Source: Epilithonimonas lactis (GTDB taxonomy: Bacteria; Bacteroidota; Bacteroidia; Flavobacteriales; Weeksellaceae). Taken from it: a stretch of 64,000 nucleotides of DNA. Below are positions 9,323 through 17,478 of the stretch, piece by piece (positions within the stretch are counted from its first letter, which is position 1; each line of letters starts with the position of its first letter). The DNA lies in assembly GCF_900110605.1 (NCBI RefSeq), contig NZ_FOFI01000003.1, positions 372,001 to 436,000 on the forward strand, read 5' to 3'. The notes under the pieces were generated by a model. That model was not told where the DNA came from. It searched no databases and worked only from the letters and a program-made list of their open reading frames with translations. The position numbers and the translations under genes were made by a program.

Positions 9323-10036
9323 ATGGTATCTACAACTTCAAAATTTGTTGCCGAAATGATCGGCACCATGGTTCTTGTATTGATGGGCTGCGGAAGTGCG
9401 GTGATTGCAGGAGCTGACGGAACGACAGGCGTTGGCCTTCTAGGAATTTCTTTTGCATTCGGACTCAGTGTGGTCGCTATGGCTTATGCTATTGGTCACA
9501 TTTCTGGCTGTCACATCAATCCTGCCATTTCTATCGCTATGGTAGCAGCAGGCAGAATGAAAATGGCAGAAGCAGCTTATTACATCGCCGCTCAAATCGT
9601 TGGTGCAATCATTGGTGCTGGGATTCTCTATGTTATATTCACCAATCATCCAGGTGCTGAAATGGGACCTTGGGCTTTGGGATCCAATGGCTGGGGAACA
9701 GGTTATCTAGCCGAATACAACACTTTGGCAGCTTTTGTGGCTGAATTTGTTTTCACTTTTATCTTTTTGTTGGTGATCCTTGGATCGACTTCTACCAAGA
9801 ATATCCACGGTGGTTTCGCAGGTTTGGCCATTGGACTTTCATTGGTTCTGATTCACATTGTTGGGATCAAGATCACAGGTGTATCTGTAAATCCGGCGAG
9901 AAGTATTGGTCCTGCGATCTTTGCGCAAGGTGCAGCACTTTCTCAAATCTGGCTTTTCGTTGCGGCGCCGGTTTTAGGTGGCGTTTTTGCAGCATTCGTC
10001 TATAATCTTTTGATTGAGAAAAAAGAATTAGCATAA
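9323..10036 (+). CDS. aqpZ: Aquaporin Z-type channel (MIP family)
   Basis: The 237-residue six-helix membrane channel shows the two duplicated pore motifs: 'GCHINPAISIAM' near residue 65 and 'GVSVNPARSIGPAIF' near residue 190. It also has the N-terminal 'EMIGTMVLVLMGCGSAVIAG' helix-1 signature. The second NPA followed by Arg, a His in helix 5 ('LVLIHIVGI') and the overall size favour a water-selective AqpZ over a glycerol facilitator, although glycerol permeation is not excluded. ATG start chosen downstream of a TAcaTTTG box. Followed by a terminator shared with the convergent gene. Confidence 0.92.
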   Translation: MVSTTSKFVAEMIGTMVLVLMGCGSAVIAGADGTTGVGLLGISFAFGLSVVAMAYAIGHISGCHINPAISIAMVAAGRMKMAEAAYYIAAQIVGAIIGAGILYVIFTNHPGAEMGPWALGSNGWGTGYLAEYNTLAAFVAEFVFTFIFLLVILGSTSTKNIHGGFAGLAIGLSLVLIHIVGIKITGVSVNPARSIGPAIFAQGAALSQIWLFVAAPVLGGVFAAFVYNLLIEKKELA

Positions 10037-10058
10037 ATAATTTTCATTCATAAATTAA

Positions 10059-10087
10059 AAATCCTGTCAAGTCTCTTGGCAGGATTT
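10059..10087. terminator. Terminator after aqpZ, probably bidirectional
   Basis: The stem AAATCCTGtCAA/TTGgCAGGATTT with loop GTCTC is followed by TTATTTTTTA. It lies between convergent genes, overlapping the stop region of the minus-strand gene. Confidence 0.75.
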
Positions 10088-10634
10088 ATTTTTTACTTTT
10101 TGCTTCGAAGAAATTTTTGAAGATCAACTCCTCTTTTTTCCCTTTCAACTCGAATTTTTTGAAGAGCAAACTGCGGGCGAGGTTTCTCATAAATTGATCT
10201 TTGTCGCAAAGTTTCCAGTACGAATCCGGATGAATTGTTTTCGGTCCACGGATCTTATAAAATGTGGTTTCCCAATTGTCCTCATCGTGGTAAAATTCGA
10301 TGATGCCGCAGTGGTCCGGAATCATTTTGTGGTCGACCATTCCCATTGGTAGAAGAAAACTGAACGAATTGCAGATGTAGTCGCCGCAACCGATCTTGTC
10401 GTGTTTCAGGAATTTTTCGCCAGTTCTTTGGTTGGTATATTTTTTTTTGAAATCGTTTTTGAAATCTGATTTTGATAGTTTGATTTCAATTTCGTGACTG
10501 AAACCTTCGGTGCTGATGGACAAAATATCCGCTTCCCAATCGGAGTGGAAAAAATTGGTCAGCACAATTTCCTTATCAAAATCGCAATTGGCATTGATAA
10601 AGCTGTGAACGAGTTCTTCTATTTTCAACATCAT
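10086..10634 (-). CDS. Hypothetical protein with PD-(D/E)XK-like core (MmcB-like)
   Basis: The 182-residue soluble protein has no signal peptide. Residues 30-65 contain 'EADILSIS' followed about ten residues later by 'EIEIKLSKSDFKND', an Asp...Glu-X-Lys arrangement like the active site of PD-(D/E)XK nucleases. Short proteins of this kind include the MmcB group associated with DNA repair. A conserved-looking 'GCGDYICNSFSFLLP' follows. No substrate can be proposed. Its start lies 9 bases after the stop of the DUF5715 gene, so the two probably share a transcript. The nuclease assignment is inference from motif spacing. Confidence 0.55.
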   Translation of the reverse strand: MMLKIEELVHSFINANCDFDKEIVLTNFFHSDWEADILSISTEGFSHEIEIKLSKSDFKNDFKKKYTNQRTGEKFLKHDKIGCGDYICNSFSFLLPMGMVDHKMIPDHCGIIEFYHDEDNWETTFYKIRGPKTIHPDSYWKLCDKDQFMRNLARSLLFKKFELKGKKEELIFKNFFEAKSKK

Positions 10635-10643
10635 TATTTTGAT

Positions 10644-11249
10644 CTAATATCTACGAACTGTCACGTGGTAACAGCTTTGTTGTTTTTCCTTGATGTAAAA
10701 GATGCGCCCGAGATTTTTATACGATTCCAGGACTTTTTCCAATTCTTTTTCCAGTTTTGTATTGACCTTCAACTTGTGATCAAAACGGACATAGGAAATA
10801 TCAAAAGAATTTCCATAGTTGTGCGAACTGATCCCCAAAGAGGCATTGGAATTGACTTTTCTCAGTCTGCATTGGTCTTCCAAAGTTCTGGTGACAGAGG
10901 AAACCACGAAGAAACTTTTGGTCTCTGTAGCGAATTTGCCCGCCATATTTTCCAAGGTCGTTCTTGCTTTTTTGACCAAATACGGTCGGCTATATTCCAA
11001 GGTTTGCAAACGGTAGCCTCTGGATTTCTTCTTGACCTTCACGAATTTTCCTTTCGCAATATAGCGGTCTACAGATTTAGCATTTTCTAAAATATCCACT
11101 CCAAAATTCTGTGAAGCTAACAGATGAGCTCTGTACAAAGGTGTGGGTTCAACTTTGAGAACTTGCTTCAGGTCATAACATTTTTGTGATTTGAAAAATG
11201 AAAAGCATAATAAAAAAAATATGCAGAGAGAACGTGAATTGAAGGACAA
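10644..11249 (-). CDS. DUF5715 family exported protein, VanY/M15-like
   Basis: Residues 'LGISSHNYGNSFDISYVRF' resemble the SxHxxGxAxD zinc signature of D,D-/L,D-carboxypeptidases (M15/VanY), and a C-terminal 'CYHVTVRRY' supplies a further His, so a peptidoglycan-peptidase role is plausible but inferred. The frame is open up to an ATG at 11423, overlapping the upstream gene by 26 bases. Its first 58 codons, however, run mostly through the antisense of a structured RNA-like element (11267-11362) and look unlike protein. I prefer the TTG at 11249, which gives an export signal (SLCIFFLLCFSFFKSQKC). ATGs at 11363 and 11372 are alternatives. Confidence 0.65.
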   Translation of the reverse strand: MSFNSRSLCIFFLLCFSFFKSQKCYDLKQVLKVEPTPLYRAHLLASQNFGVDILENAKSVDRYIAKGKFVKVKKKSRGYRLQTLEYSRPYLVKKARTTLENMAGKFATETKSFFVVSSVTRTLEDQCRLRKVNSNASLGISSHNYGNSFDISYVRFDHKLKVNTKLEKELEKVLESYKNLGRIFYIKEKQQSCYHVTVRRY

Positions 11250-11266
11250 ATGTGTTTTGAAAGGGA

Positions 11267-11362
11267 AAGCCCGCAGCCCGGCTTGAGTGGAAATCCTTTT
11301 TTTTGCAAGGGGAAAAGCTTTGGCAAAAAAAGATTGGGAACGGAAGACGGATAAAGCTGCCA
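11267..11362 (+). ncRNA. Flavo-1-like structured intergenic element, copy 2
   Basis: Plus-strand reading: GCCCGCAGCCCGGCTTGAGT, a short linker, the arm TTTTTTTGC, an 18-base loop, the matching arm GCAAAAAAA, then GATTGGGAACGGAAGACGGA and AAGCTGCC. The 5' and 3' blocks match copies 3 and 4 closely. It lies between two minus-strand genes but is oriented on the opposite strand, which argues for an independent element rather than a leader of either gene. Confidence 0.6.
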
Positions 11363-11397
11363 TAATTTTCATTTTTCTAAGTTTAAAATCGGAATAT

Positions 11398-12384
11398 TTA
11401 CGAGACCAAAAGGCTGCAGCCACGAATATCGGAATGGTCTATCCTGCCCAAAACCTGAAAAGTGCCGTTCTCGCGCCTGCCCAGATCTTGTGTGGCGATG
11501 AAGGCGCAGGAATTCCTATTTGCCAGATCGATGATGTTGATCGCGCCAGTCCTACCTTCTTCAACGTAGGAAAATGGGTCTTCCGTATTTCTGATGAGAA
11601 TACGCATCCAATTTGGACTTTTATAAATATTTTCACCCAGAGAATAAGCTTGGGAAAGCAGTTCTGTCATCGAATATTCTGAGTAGATCTTGTCGGTTTT
11701 GAAGCCTTGTTGGAAGATCTTCAGCAATTCATCTTTGGTCATTTCCTCTTTTCTGCCTTTCATTCCGCCGGTTTCTATCACCGTGAGAAAGTTGGAGAGT
11801 TTGAGGGTTTGAGCGTTGGAGTCGCAGAAATCTAAAAAATCCAGTAGGGCAAACGAAACGCCGAAGAGGATAACTTTTTTGTCGGTCAACGTTTGCATCA
11901 AATCGAATAATTCCTGATGGTTGTAGAGGAAATATCCGTTCTCTGGTTTGTCTGATTTTTTCATCAGAAAATCGACCATATAAATCAATGACGAATGCGT
12001 GTTTTCTGAATAATTTGGAAGAAGCCCAAGGAAAATATAATCTTCTGGTTTTCCAATGAACTCTTCAAAACTTTTGTAGATGCTCTCTTCGTAAAGTGAA
12101 AAATCGGCGATGTAATGCTTGGAACGGTTCATCTGAGTGGTTCCGGAACTTTGAAAATAATGTTCTGCCTTCGAGTTTTTGTTGAGCACCAAATGGTTTT
12201 TGAACATCTCGATGGGAAGAAAAGGAATGTCCTCTACTTCTTTGATCAATGAGAGATCGATGTTCAAATAATCGACAAATTTTCTGTAAACCTCCACATG
12301 GTCATATTGATAACGAAAAGTTTCCAAACAAGCTGCCTGGAAATCTGATTCTGTTTGTATGTTGAAAATATTCTGCTGCATCAA
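11398..12384 (-). CDS. LuxE-like acyl-protein synthetase/acyltransferase
   Basis: The 328-residue protein resembles the LuxE/acyl-protein synthetase group, which belongs to the adenylate-forming (ANL) superfamily. Features are 'DIPFLPIEMFKNHLVL' near residue 55, the serine/threonine-rich nucleotide-binding loop 'YFQSSGTTQMNRSKHYIADF' near 80-100, 'TGGMKGRKEEM', 'SEYSMTELLSQAY' and a terminal 'DLGRRENGTFQVLGRIDHSD', matching the adenylate-binding Asp and hinge. In flavobacteria such stand-alone genes have no luciferase. The acyl substrate is unknown. It is 19 bases downstream of lpxH on the same strand, consistent with a lipid or envelope-related transcript. Confidence 0.8.
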   Translation of the reverse strand: MMQQNIFNIQTESDFQAACLETFRYQYDHVEVYRKFVDYLNIDLSLIKEVEDIPFLPIEMFKNHLVLNKNSKAEHYFQSSGTTQMNRSKHYIADFSLYEESIYKSFEEFIGKPEDYIFLGLLPNYSENTHSSLIYMVDFLMKKSDKPENGYFLYNHQELFDLMQTLTDKKVILFGVSFALLDFLDFCDSNAQTLKLSNFLTVIETGGMKGRKEEMTKDELLKIFQQGFKTDKIYSEYSMTELLSQAYSLGENIYKSPNWMRILIRNTEDPFSYVEEGRTGAINIIDLANRNSCAFIATQDLGRRENGTFQVLGRIDHSDIRGCSLLVS

Positions 12385-12403
12385 TTAAGTCAATTTTGAA
12401 AAT

Positions 12404-13168
12404 TTAACCTTCGAAAGTCTTCACTTCAAAAGATACGCCATCAAATACACCGTACGTGAAATAGACGATCCAGTCGCCAAGGTTGATATATTTTGCGCCT
12501 TTTTCCAGATCGAAGATCAATGGCAAATGGCGATGTCCGAAAACGAAATAATCCAGATTCTCGGTCTTCAGTTTTTCTTTGGAATATTGGATGAGAAATT
12601 CTTTGTCTTCACCAAGAAATGCTTTGTCTTCTTCTCCAGAGATCAATTTGTTTTTCTGAGACATGTAGTTGGCAATTCTCATCGCAATGTCTGGATGCAA
12701 CCATCGGAAAGCCCATTGCGCTAAAGGATTGGTGAACACTTTTTTCATTCTTTTGTAGCCTTTGTCGCCAGGTCCAAGTCCGTCGCCGTGTGCGAGAAGG
12801 AAATTTTTGTTGTTGATCTTGTAATATCTTTTATCGAAGTAGACTGGAATTCCCAATTCTTCTTCAAAGTAATTCTTCATCCAGAGATCGTGATTTCCAA
12901 CGAAAAAATAGATGTCAATACCAGAATCTTTCAGCTCAGCAATTTTTCCTAAAACTCGGATGTAACCTTTTGGAACGACGTATTTCCATTCGTGCCAGAA
13001 ATCGAAAAGATCACCCATCAAGAAGAGAACCTGTGCATCTTTCTTAATGGAATCCAGCCAACGGATGAACTTCTCCTCCCGAATTCTGCTTTCTTTTAGA
13101 TTAGGTACACCAAAGTGTTGATCGGAAGCAAAGTATATTTTTTTCCCTTGTATTAAATCGATTTGCAT
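12404..13168 (-). CDS. lpxH: UDP-2,3-diacylglucosamine diphosphatase (LpxH-type)
   Basis: Calcineurin-fold metallophosphoesterase expected to hydrolyse UDP-2,3-diacylglucosamine to lipid X in lipid A synthesis at the inner membrane face. All five metal-ligand motifs are present: 'SDQHFG' (15-20), 'GDLFDFWHEW' (52-61), 'GNHD' (91-94), 'AHGDG' (126-130) and 'GHRH' (211-214). The length (254) is that of LpxH rather than of general phosphoesterases, and the FDFWHEW segment is typical of the Bacteroidota branch. Co-oriented neighbours upstream and downstream lie within about 20 bases. Confidence 0.88.
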   Translation of the reverse strand: MQIDLIQGKKIYFASDQHFGVPNLKESRIREEKFIRWLDSIKKDAQVLFLMGDLFDFWHEWKYVVPKGYIRVLGKIAELKDSGIDIYFFVGNHDLWMKNYFEEELGIPVYFDKRYYKINNKNFLLAHGDGLGPGDKGYKRMKKVFTNPLAQWAFRWLHPDIAMRIANYMSQKNKLISGEEDKAFLGEDKEFLIQYSKEKLKTENLDYFVFGHRHLPLIFDLEKGAKYINLGDWIVYFTYGVFDGVSFEVKTFEG

Positions 13169-13188
13169 AAAGCTTTTGAATTTGATCT

Positions 13189-13389
13189 TTAATCAAAATG
13201 ATTACGTTCGTCGTTCTGATCTCTTTTGCTGTAGATCCACATTCCAACTCCTAAGCCAATTACGGCTGCAGAAGCTGTTAACAATGCTCTTGATAATTTA
13301 TCTGGTGCATCATTTCCGATGTAGTTCATTAGAAAGATGATGACAAATGTGATAATGCCGATCAGCAAATATTTGATTTTTGTGTTCAT
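13189..13389 (-). CDS. Small two-helix membrane protein
   Basis: The 66-residue protein has two hydrophobic stretches (about residues 7-24 and 37-53) separated by a polar loop, and ends in a charged tail 'SKRDQNDERNHFD'. I recognise no family. It starts 2 bases after the stop of the DUF3575 gene, so it is translated from the same transcript. The tight coupling, not similarity, is the support for its being real. Confidence 0.7.
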   Translation of the reverse strand: MNTKIKYLLIGIITFVIIFLMNYIGNDAPDKLSRALLTASAAVIGLGVGMWIYSKRDQNDERNHFD

Positions 13390-13391
13390 CT

Positions 13392-14009
13392 TTACAATTT
13401 ATAAGATATCATGACACCACCTTTGAAAGGGATGATCTCTCCACTCTTGTCCCAGTTTTCCACACGATCATATCTGTTTTCCTGAGTTTCCGGAAGACCT
13501 TCTACGTAGCCTTTGTAAAAACCTTGTTGGTTCCCTATTCCCAAAAATATATCCATGTTCCAACGCTCACCCAATTGAAACTGATAACCTGCAGTAGCAC
13601 CGATCATGTAAGAAAATCCTTTCTGATAAAGTTGATTCTTTCTGTACGGAAGAACCTCACCTTCTTTGGTCACATAAAGATCATTTTTCCAATAATTCCA
13701 TTTTTGAACATTGAAAACCCCAAAACCAATACTTGCTCCTACATAAAAATGTTTGAAGGCTTGATCAAAATAATATCTACCTTCAACGGTTCCTATTCCA
13801 AACTCAGCTCTATGTCCGCCAAACGATTTCCACGGTGAAACAAAAATATCTGCTTGTCCCGTGATATGTTCTGTAAAACCGTGTTCTACGCCTACATTTA
13901 TCATTCCTACTGGAAGAAATAAGGCGTTAGCTTTGATATAGGTTTCTTTCTTTTGTGAAAAGCTAAAGATGGATAGACAGAATAATGTGATTGATAATAC
14001 TTTCTTCAT
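13392..14009 (-). CDS. DUF3575-like outer-membrane beta-barrel protein
   Basis: The 205-residue protein has a Sec signal (MKKVLSITLFCLSIFSFSQ) and alternating aromatic/polar beta-strands such as 'HFYVGASIGFGVFNVQKWNY' and 'FSYMIGATAGYQFQLGERW', ending in a strand with C-terminal leucine ('GGVMISYKL'). This pattern suits an 8-stranded outer-membrane barrel of the DUF3575 type. It lies 2 bases downstream of a thioredoxin-fold gene and 2 bases upstream of a small membrane protein. Role unknown. Confidence 0.75.
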   Translation of the reverse strand: MKKVLSITLFCLSIFSFSQKKETYIKANALFLPVGMINVGVEHGFTEHITGQADIFVSPWKSFGGHRAEFGIGTVEGRYYFDQAFKHFYVGASIGFGVFNVQKWNYWKNDLYVTKEGEVLPYRKNQLYQKGFSYMIGATAGYQFQLGERWNMDIFLGIGNQQGFYKGYVEGLPETQENRYDRVENWDKSGEIIPFKGGVMISYKL

Positions 14010-14011
14010 TG

Positions 14012-15181
14012 TTATTTCTTATTCAGGATTTCGTTCATTTTTGTGGCATCTTTGTTTTCTTCTTTTGCGAAATTGGCTGCCATTCCTGCGAACATTTTTG
14101 CTTCGTCTTTTTTTCCTAATTTATCGTACAAAGTTGCCAGGATGCTGGTAGAATCATAATTCTCCGATGACATCACGACTTTTTCTGCCCATCTTGCAGC
14201 GCTTTGCAACGATGTTTTTGTGGAGACTTTGTCTGCGAAAACACTTGCTGCTGCCAACAATTCTGAATTGTTGAACTCATCCGGATTCTTGTAATATTCC
14301 AAAGCGGTTTTTTCGTAAGCTGGAAAGTTTTCGTGAGTAATGTAGTAATTCAATTTATAGATGTTCAGGCTTTTGGCAAGGTCTTCTTTTGGAAGCAAAC
14401 CTTCGCCTTCTTTCAGAACTTTCGCGTCGTCGATGGTTTTAGTTTTATCATCGGTTGCAGACGTTACGATTTTCATTAATTTCAAATAATTATCGAACTG
14501 CGTGTAATTTTTTTCGGTTAATAATTCTACGATTGCAGATTTATTTGCCGTAAAAACTTTGTAATTAGCGTCATCAACAGATTGTGTGAAATTCAGAAGA
14601 GCGTTGATTTCTTCGCCTGTGAAAGTCTTGTCTTTTTTGTTGGCAAAATATTTCTCTGAGGCTTGCTTAGCTATGATTGGGTCTTTACTGGCATAAAGAC
14701 TGATGAAATTCAACAATGCTGGCTGGTCCAATTTTCCTTTCTGAAATTCGTCTTTCAGATTGGTATTGACCAATTCAGGCTTGTTGTTTTTCTTTCCTAA
14801 AGCCAGGAATTCTTCGGTTTTGAGATATCCCAATTCTTTTCCAACGATTTCGCCTTCTCCATTCAGGAAAAGCAAAGTCGGGTAACTTCTGATGCCATAT
14901 TTTGCAGCAAGAGCAACACCTTCGCCTTTTTCCATATCAAAATGGGCGTTGATGAAATTTTTGTTGTAATAATCTGCTACATTTGCATCGGTGAAAACGT
15001 TGCGTTCCATCAGTTTACAAGGTCCACACCAAGCCGCATAAGCATCGAGAAAGATGAGTTTCTTTTCGGTTTTGGCTTTGGCAAGTAGAGTGGCAAAATC
15101 TGAATCTTCGAACTTGATGTTTTGCTGTGAAAATCCAAGCTGAATGGCGAATATTAAAAAGAAAAATGATATTTTTTGCAT
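14012..15181 (-). CDS. Exported thioredoxin-fold protein
   Basis: The 389-residue protein has an N-terminal signal (MQKISFFFLIFAIQLGFSQQ) followed by a thioredoxin domain with the redox pair in 'WCGPC' (Cys52, Cys55) and the cis-proline region 'RSYPTLLFLNG'. It probably acts as a periplasmic disulfide reductant or oxidase. Residues 150-389 are an alpha-helical, charged extension resembling a TPR-like array, common in Bacteroidota thioredoxin-family lipoproteins. First gene of a compact unit with the barrel and small membrane protein, so it may service disulfides of an envelope protein (inference). Confidence 0.85.
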   Translation of the reverse strand: MQKISFFFLIFAIQLGFSQQNIKFEDSDFATLLAKAKTEKKLIFLDAYAAWCGPCKLMERNVFTDANVADYYNKNFINAHFDMEKGEGVALAAKYGIRSYPTLLFLNGEGEIVGKELGYLKTEEFLALGKKNNKPELVNTNLKDEFQKGKLDQPALLNFISLYASKDPIIAKQASEKYFANKKDKTFTGEEINALLNFTQSVDDANYKVFTANKSAIVELLTEKNYTQFDNYLKLMKIVTSATDDKTKTIDDAKVLKEGEGLLPKEDLAKSLNIYKLNYYITHENFPAYEKTALEYYKNPDEFNNSELLAAASVFADKVSTKTSLQSAARWAEKVVMSSENYDSTSILATLYDKLGKKDEAKMFAGMAANFAKEENKDATKMNEILNKK

Positions 15182-15239
15182 TCTGAGAATAAATCGAATT
15201 ATCTTGCGAAGATAACCAATTCTGTAAGAATGGACAGAG

Positions 15240-15273
15240 TTTGAAATCCTAAAGTTTTAATTTTTTAACTTTG
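15240..15273 (+). promoter_or_regulatory. Bacteroidota-type promoter: TTTG-N22-TAacTTTG
   Basis: A TTTG box at 15240-15243 is followed, after 22 bases, by TAacTTTG at 15266-15273. Transcription would start near 15280 and run rightward through the RNA-like element at 15407-15501 and possibly into the DUF3822 gene. Confidence 0.5.
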
Positions 15274-15406
15274 CAAATCGCAAGGGAGATTTTGAGATTA
15301 AAGACGAATAGACAATAGACTTCAGAATTCGTTTTAAATTGAAAACTTAGTTTTGTCATTTTGTAGGATTGACAAAATGGGATTATGCATTGAATGGTTC
15401 AACTCT

Positions 15407-15501
15407 GCGAAGCGCAGCCCGACTTGAACGGAGCTCATTTTTTTGTGGCTGGAAAAGCAAAGGCAAAAAATAGCGGGAGTGGAAGGCGGAAAAGCTGCCA
15501 C
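15407..15501 (+). ncRNA. Flavo-1-like structured intergenic element, copy 3
   Basis: It starts GCGAAGCGCAGCCCGACTTG, continues AACGGAGCTC, the arm TTTTTTG, an 18-base loop, the arm CAAAAAA, then TAGCGGGAGTGGAAGGCGGA and AAGCTGCC. It occupies the 395-base gap between the divergent thioredoxin and DUF3822 genes, about 130 bases downstream of a good promoter, so it may be an autonomous transcript or part of a long leader. The rest of the gap shows nothing else I can support. Confidence 0.6.
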
Positions 15502-15576
15502 AAAAATTATTGGTAAATAGCTTTCGACATCAAGTCAAATAGCTGCCCAAAAAATTAATTTTATTGACTTTAAAAT

Positions 15577-16293
15577 ATGAGGAAATTATCCTTGCTTTTT
15601 ACGAAAGATGGCTTGCAATGGCAGATTTCTAAATCCAAAAAGGTTTTGGAAGAGAAAATCTGGCTGAAGGATGAGGAAACACCGGCGAATTTGGTGACAG
15701 AAAAACTGGATGAAGTTTTGGCTTCGGAAAAGTTTTCTGAAATCTCCGTGGTCTCGGCTATCAACCATTTTTCTGTGGTGGAAGAAGGTTTTGACCAGCA
15801 CGATTTGGGCTACGACCTGATTGCTTACAATGCGGACGTGAAAAAGGATTCTGAGGAATTGATGTTGTCTGTGAACAAAAAATTCGGCGTTCAGTTTTAC
15901 TACAGTTTTCCAAAGGATTACTATCAGAAAATCAAGGCGTTGGAAGTTCCGGTTCATTTTAATTTTTCTGGTGAAAAATTTCTTAACTCATTAAACGTGA
16001 AAAATCGAAAGGAAATCCACGTGAATCTGTATCATCAGCAGGCGGAATTTTTTGCCATCGAGAATAAAAAAGTGGTGCTTTATAATAATCTGGATGCGAC
16101 TTCGGAGGTTGATTTTCTATATTTCATAATGTTTACCTTGAGTAAAATTGATTTTGGAATTACGGAAACTTACTTCTACATCTACGGAGAAACCACGGAA
16201 AATGAAACCTTTATCTCTGAAATGCAGAAATTTGTGCCGAATTTGAAAATCGTTTTCGATAATTTGCACAAGAAGAACTTCGTTTTGAGTTAA
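15577..16293 (+). CDS. DUF3822 family protein
   Basis: The 238-residue soluble protein matches the Bacteroidota-specific DUF3822 layout: 'LLFTKDGLQWQISKSKKVL' at the start, a central 'SVNKKFGVQFYYSFPKDYYQ' and a C-terminal 'NNLDATSEVDFLYFIMFTLS'. The two-lobed arrangement suggests an actin/hexokinase-like fold, but no catalytic function is established and I infer none. DUF3822 is usually next to rsmD, as here (139 bases apart, same strand). Confidence 0.8.
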   Translation: MRKLSLLFTKDGLQWQISKSKKVLEEKIWLKDEETPANLVTEKLDEVLASEKFSEISVVSAINHFSVVEEGFDQHDLGYDLIAYNADVKKDSEELMLSVNKKFGVQFYYSFPKDYYQKIKALEVPVHFNFSGEKFLNSLNVKNRKEIHVNLYHQQAEFFAIENKKVVLYNNLDATSEVDFLYFIMFTLSKIDFGITETYFYIYGETTENETFISEMQKFVPNLKIVFDNLHKKNFVLS

Positions 16294-16432
16294 AGACTTT
16301 TTATTGTTTAAATCTCTCGCAGATTATGCAAATTTCGCAGATTCAATAAAAAATCTGCTGAATATGTGAAATCAGCTAGAAAATAATTTTAACTCTAAGA
16401 AATTAGAGAATATCATTTATCAACTATCAATT

Positions 16433-16999
16433 ATGTATCGAATCATATCCGGAAAATGGAAAGCGAAGAAAATTGCAGCTCCAAAAAACTTCGAAGTAAG
16501 ACCAACCACAGACTTTGCAAAGGAAGCGCTCTTCAGCATTCTTGAACATCGTTTTGACTTGGAATTCTGCTCCGTTTTGGACCTTTTTGCGGGAATTGGT
16601 TCCATCACTTTGGAATTTGCTTCCAGAGATTGCCAAGATATCACTTCCATCGAATTGAACCCAAAACACGCTGGATTCATCAATTCAACCGCACAGGAAT
16701 TGGGAATGGGATTGCAGGTGAACACACAACGTTTTGATGTTTTCGATTGGCTGAAAAGAAAGAAAAACCACGAGAAAAAATACGATATTATTTTCGCTGA
16801 TGCGCCTTTCGAAACAGACGAAAAAAAATATAATGAACTGATTGATTTGGTCTTGTCTAATGAGCTATTGAAACCAAACGGACTCTTCATTTTGGAACAT
16901 CAAAGCAGACAAAAATATCCGCATCCGAACTTGAAGGACACCAGAAAATATGGGAATATCAACTTCTCTTTCTTCGAGGCTCAACCCGTTTCTGAATAA
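16433..16999 (+). CDS. rsmD: 16S rRNA (guanine-N2)-methyltransferase RsmD
   Basis: SAM-dependent methyltransferase expected to modify G966 of 16S rRNA in the 30S subunit. The N-terminal 'RIISGKWKAKKI' and 'RPTTDFAKEALFSIL' are the RsmD signatures, and motif I is 'DLFAGIG' at 50-56. The catalytic motif IV, normally (N/D)PP(Y/F), reads 'DAPF' (about 123-126), so the first proline is alanine. The fold and length (188) are normal and the enzyme is probably active, but the substitution is worth noting. The next gene starts 8 bases downstream. Confidence 0.88.
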   Translation: MYRIISGKWKAKKIAAPKNFEVRPTTDFAKEALFSILEHRFDLEFCSVLDLFAGIGSITLEFASRDCQDITSIELNPKHAGFINSTAQELGMGLQVNTQRFDVFDWLKRKKNHEKKYDIIFADAPFETDEKKYNELIDLVLSNELLKPNGLFILEHQSRQKYPHPNLKDTRKYGNINFSFFEAQPVSE

Positions 17000-17007
17000 A
17001 ATTTGAA

Positions 17008-17460
17008 GTGAATATTAGGAATTTCAATATCAAATTTTTGAGCTTAATGATTTTATTTTTCAGCTTAAAAATCTCTGCACAGAATTCTTACATCAACCAA
17101 CACAAACCGCTAGCGACGGAACTTTCCAAGGAATTTGGGATTCCGTCGGCCATCATTCTTTCCATCGCCTATGTGGAAACTGGCGGTGGAAATAGCAAAC
17201 ACGCTCAGACTTTGAACAATCATTTTGGAATGGTTGGGAAAAACACGGTGAACAGTTCCAGATTCAAGAGTTTTGAGAGTTCCAAGGAATCTTTCCGTGC
17301 GTTTTGCGAGATGATTTCCCGAAAAAAGTATTATCAAAAAATGAAAGGAAATCTGGATTATTCCGAATGGCTGAATGCGATTGCTTCTGCTGGATACGCT
17401 GGAAAACCGACAGAATGGAAGCAGAAAATCAATACCGTAATTAAGAAATTCGGACTTTAA
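17008..17460 (+). CDS. Exported N-acetylglucosaminidase (GH73-like)
   Basis: The 150-residue protein has a Sec signal ending near 'ISAQN' and a glucosaminidase/GH73 domain. 'IAYVETGGGNS' carries the likely catalytic Glu57, followed by 'NNHFGMVGKN' and 'SFRAFCEMISRKKYY', which match the LytG/FlgJ-type fold that cleaves peptidoglycan glycans. The start shown is a GTG 8 bases after rsmD. An ATG at 17047 would still leave a signal peptide and is the main alternative. Probable role is cell-wall remodelling. Confidence 0.82.
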   Translation: MNIRNFNIKFLSLMILFFSLKISAQNSYINQHKPLATELSKEFGIPSAIILSIAYVETGGGNSKHAQTLNNHFGMVGKNTVNSSRFKSFESSKESFRAFCEMISRKKYYQKMKGNLDYSEWLNAIASAGYAGKPTEWKQKINTVIKKFGL

Positions 17461-17470
17461 AAATAATTTC

Positions 17471-17478
17471 TAACTTTG
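17471..17478 (+). promoter_or_regulatory. Putative -7 box (TAacTTTG) of the ABC-F gene
   Basis: Perfect TAnnTTTG match just after the glucosaminidase stop. It would give a leader of roughly 95 bases before the ABC-F ATG. The -33 region is weak. Confidence 0.45.

Noticed and set aside
10494-11090. 198-codon open frame on the plus strand
   Set aside because: Overlaps two minus-strand genes with clear protein signatures. Its translation is a shadow (many Phe/Gln/Arg runs, no signal or domain).
11287-11682. 131-codon plus-strand frame over the LuxE-like gene and RNA element
   Set aside because: Starts inside the conserved RNA-like element and lies antisense to the LuxE-like coding region; no motif.
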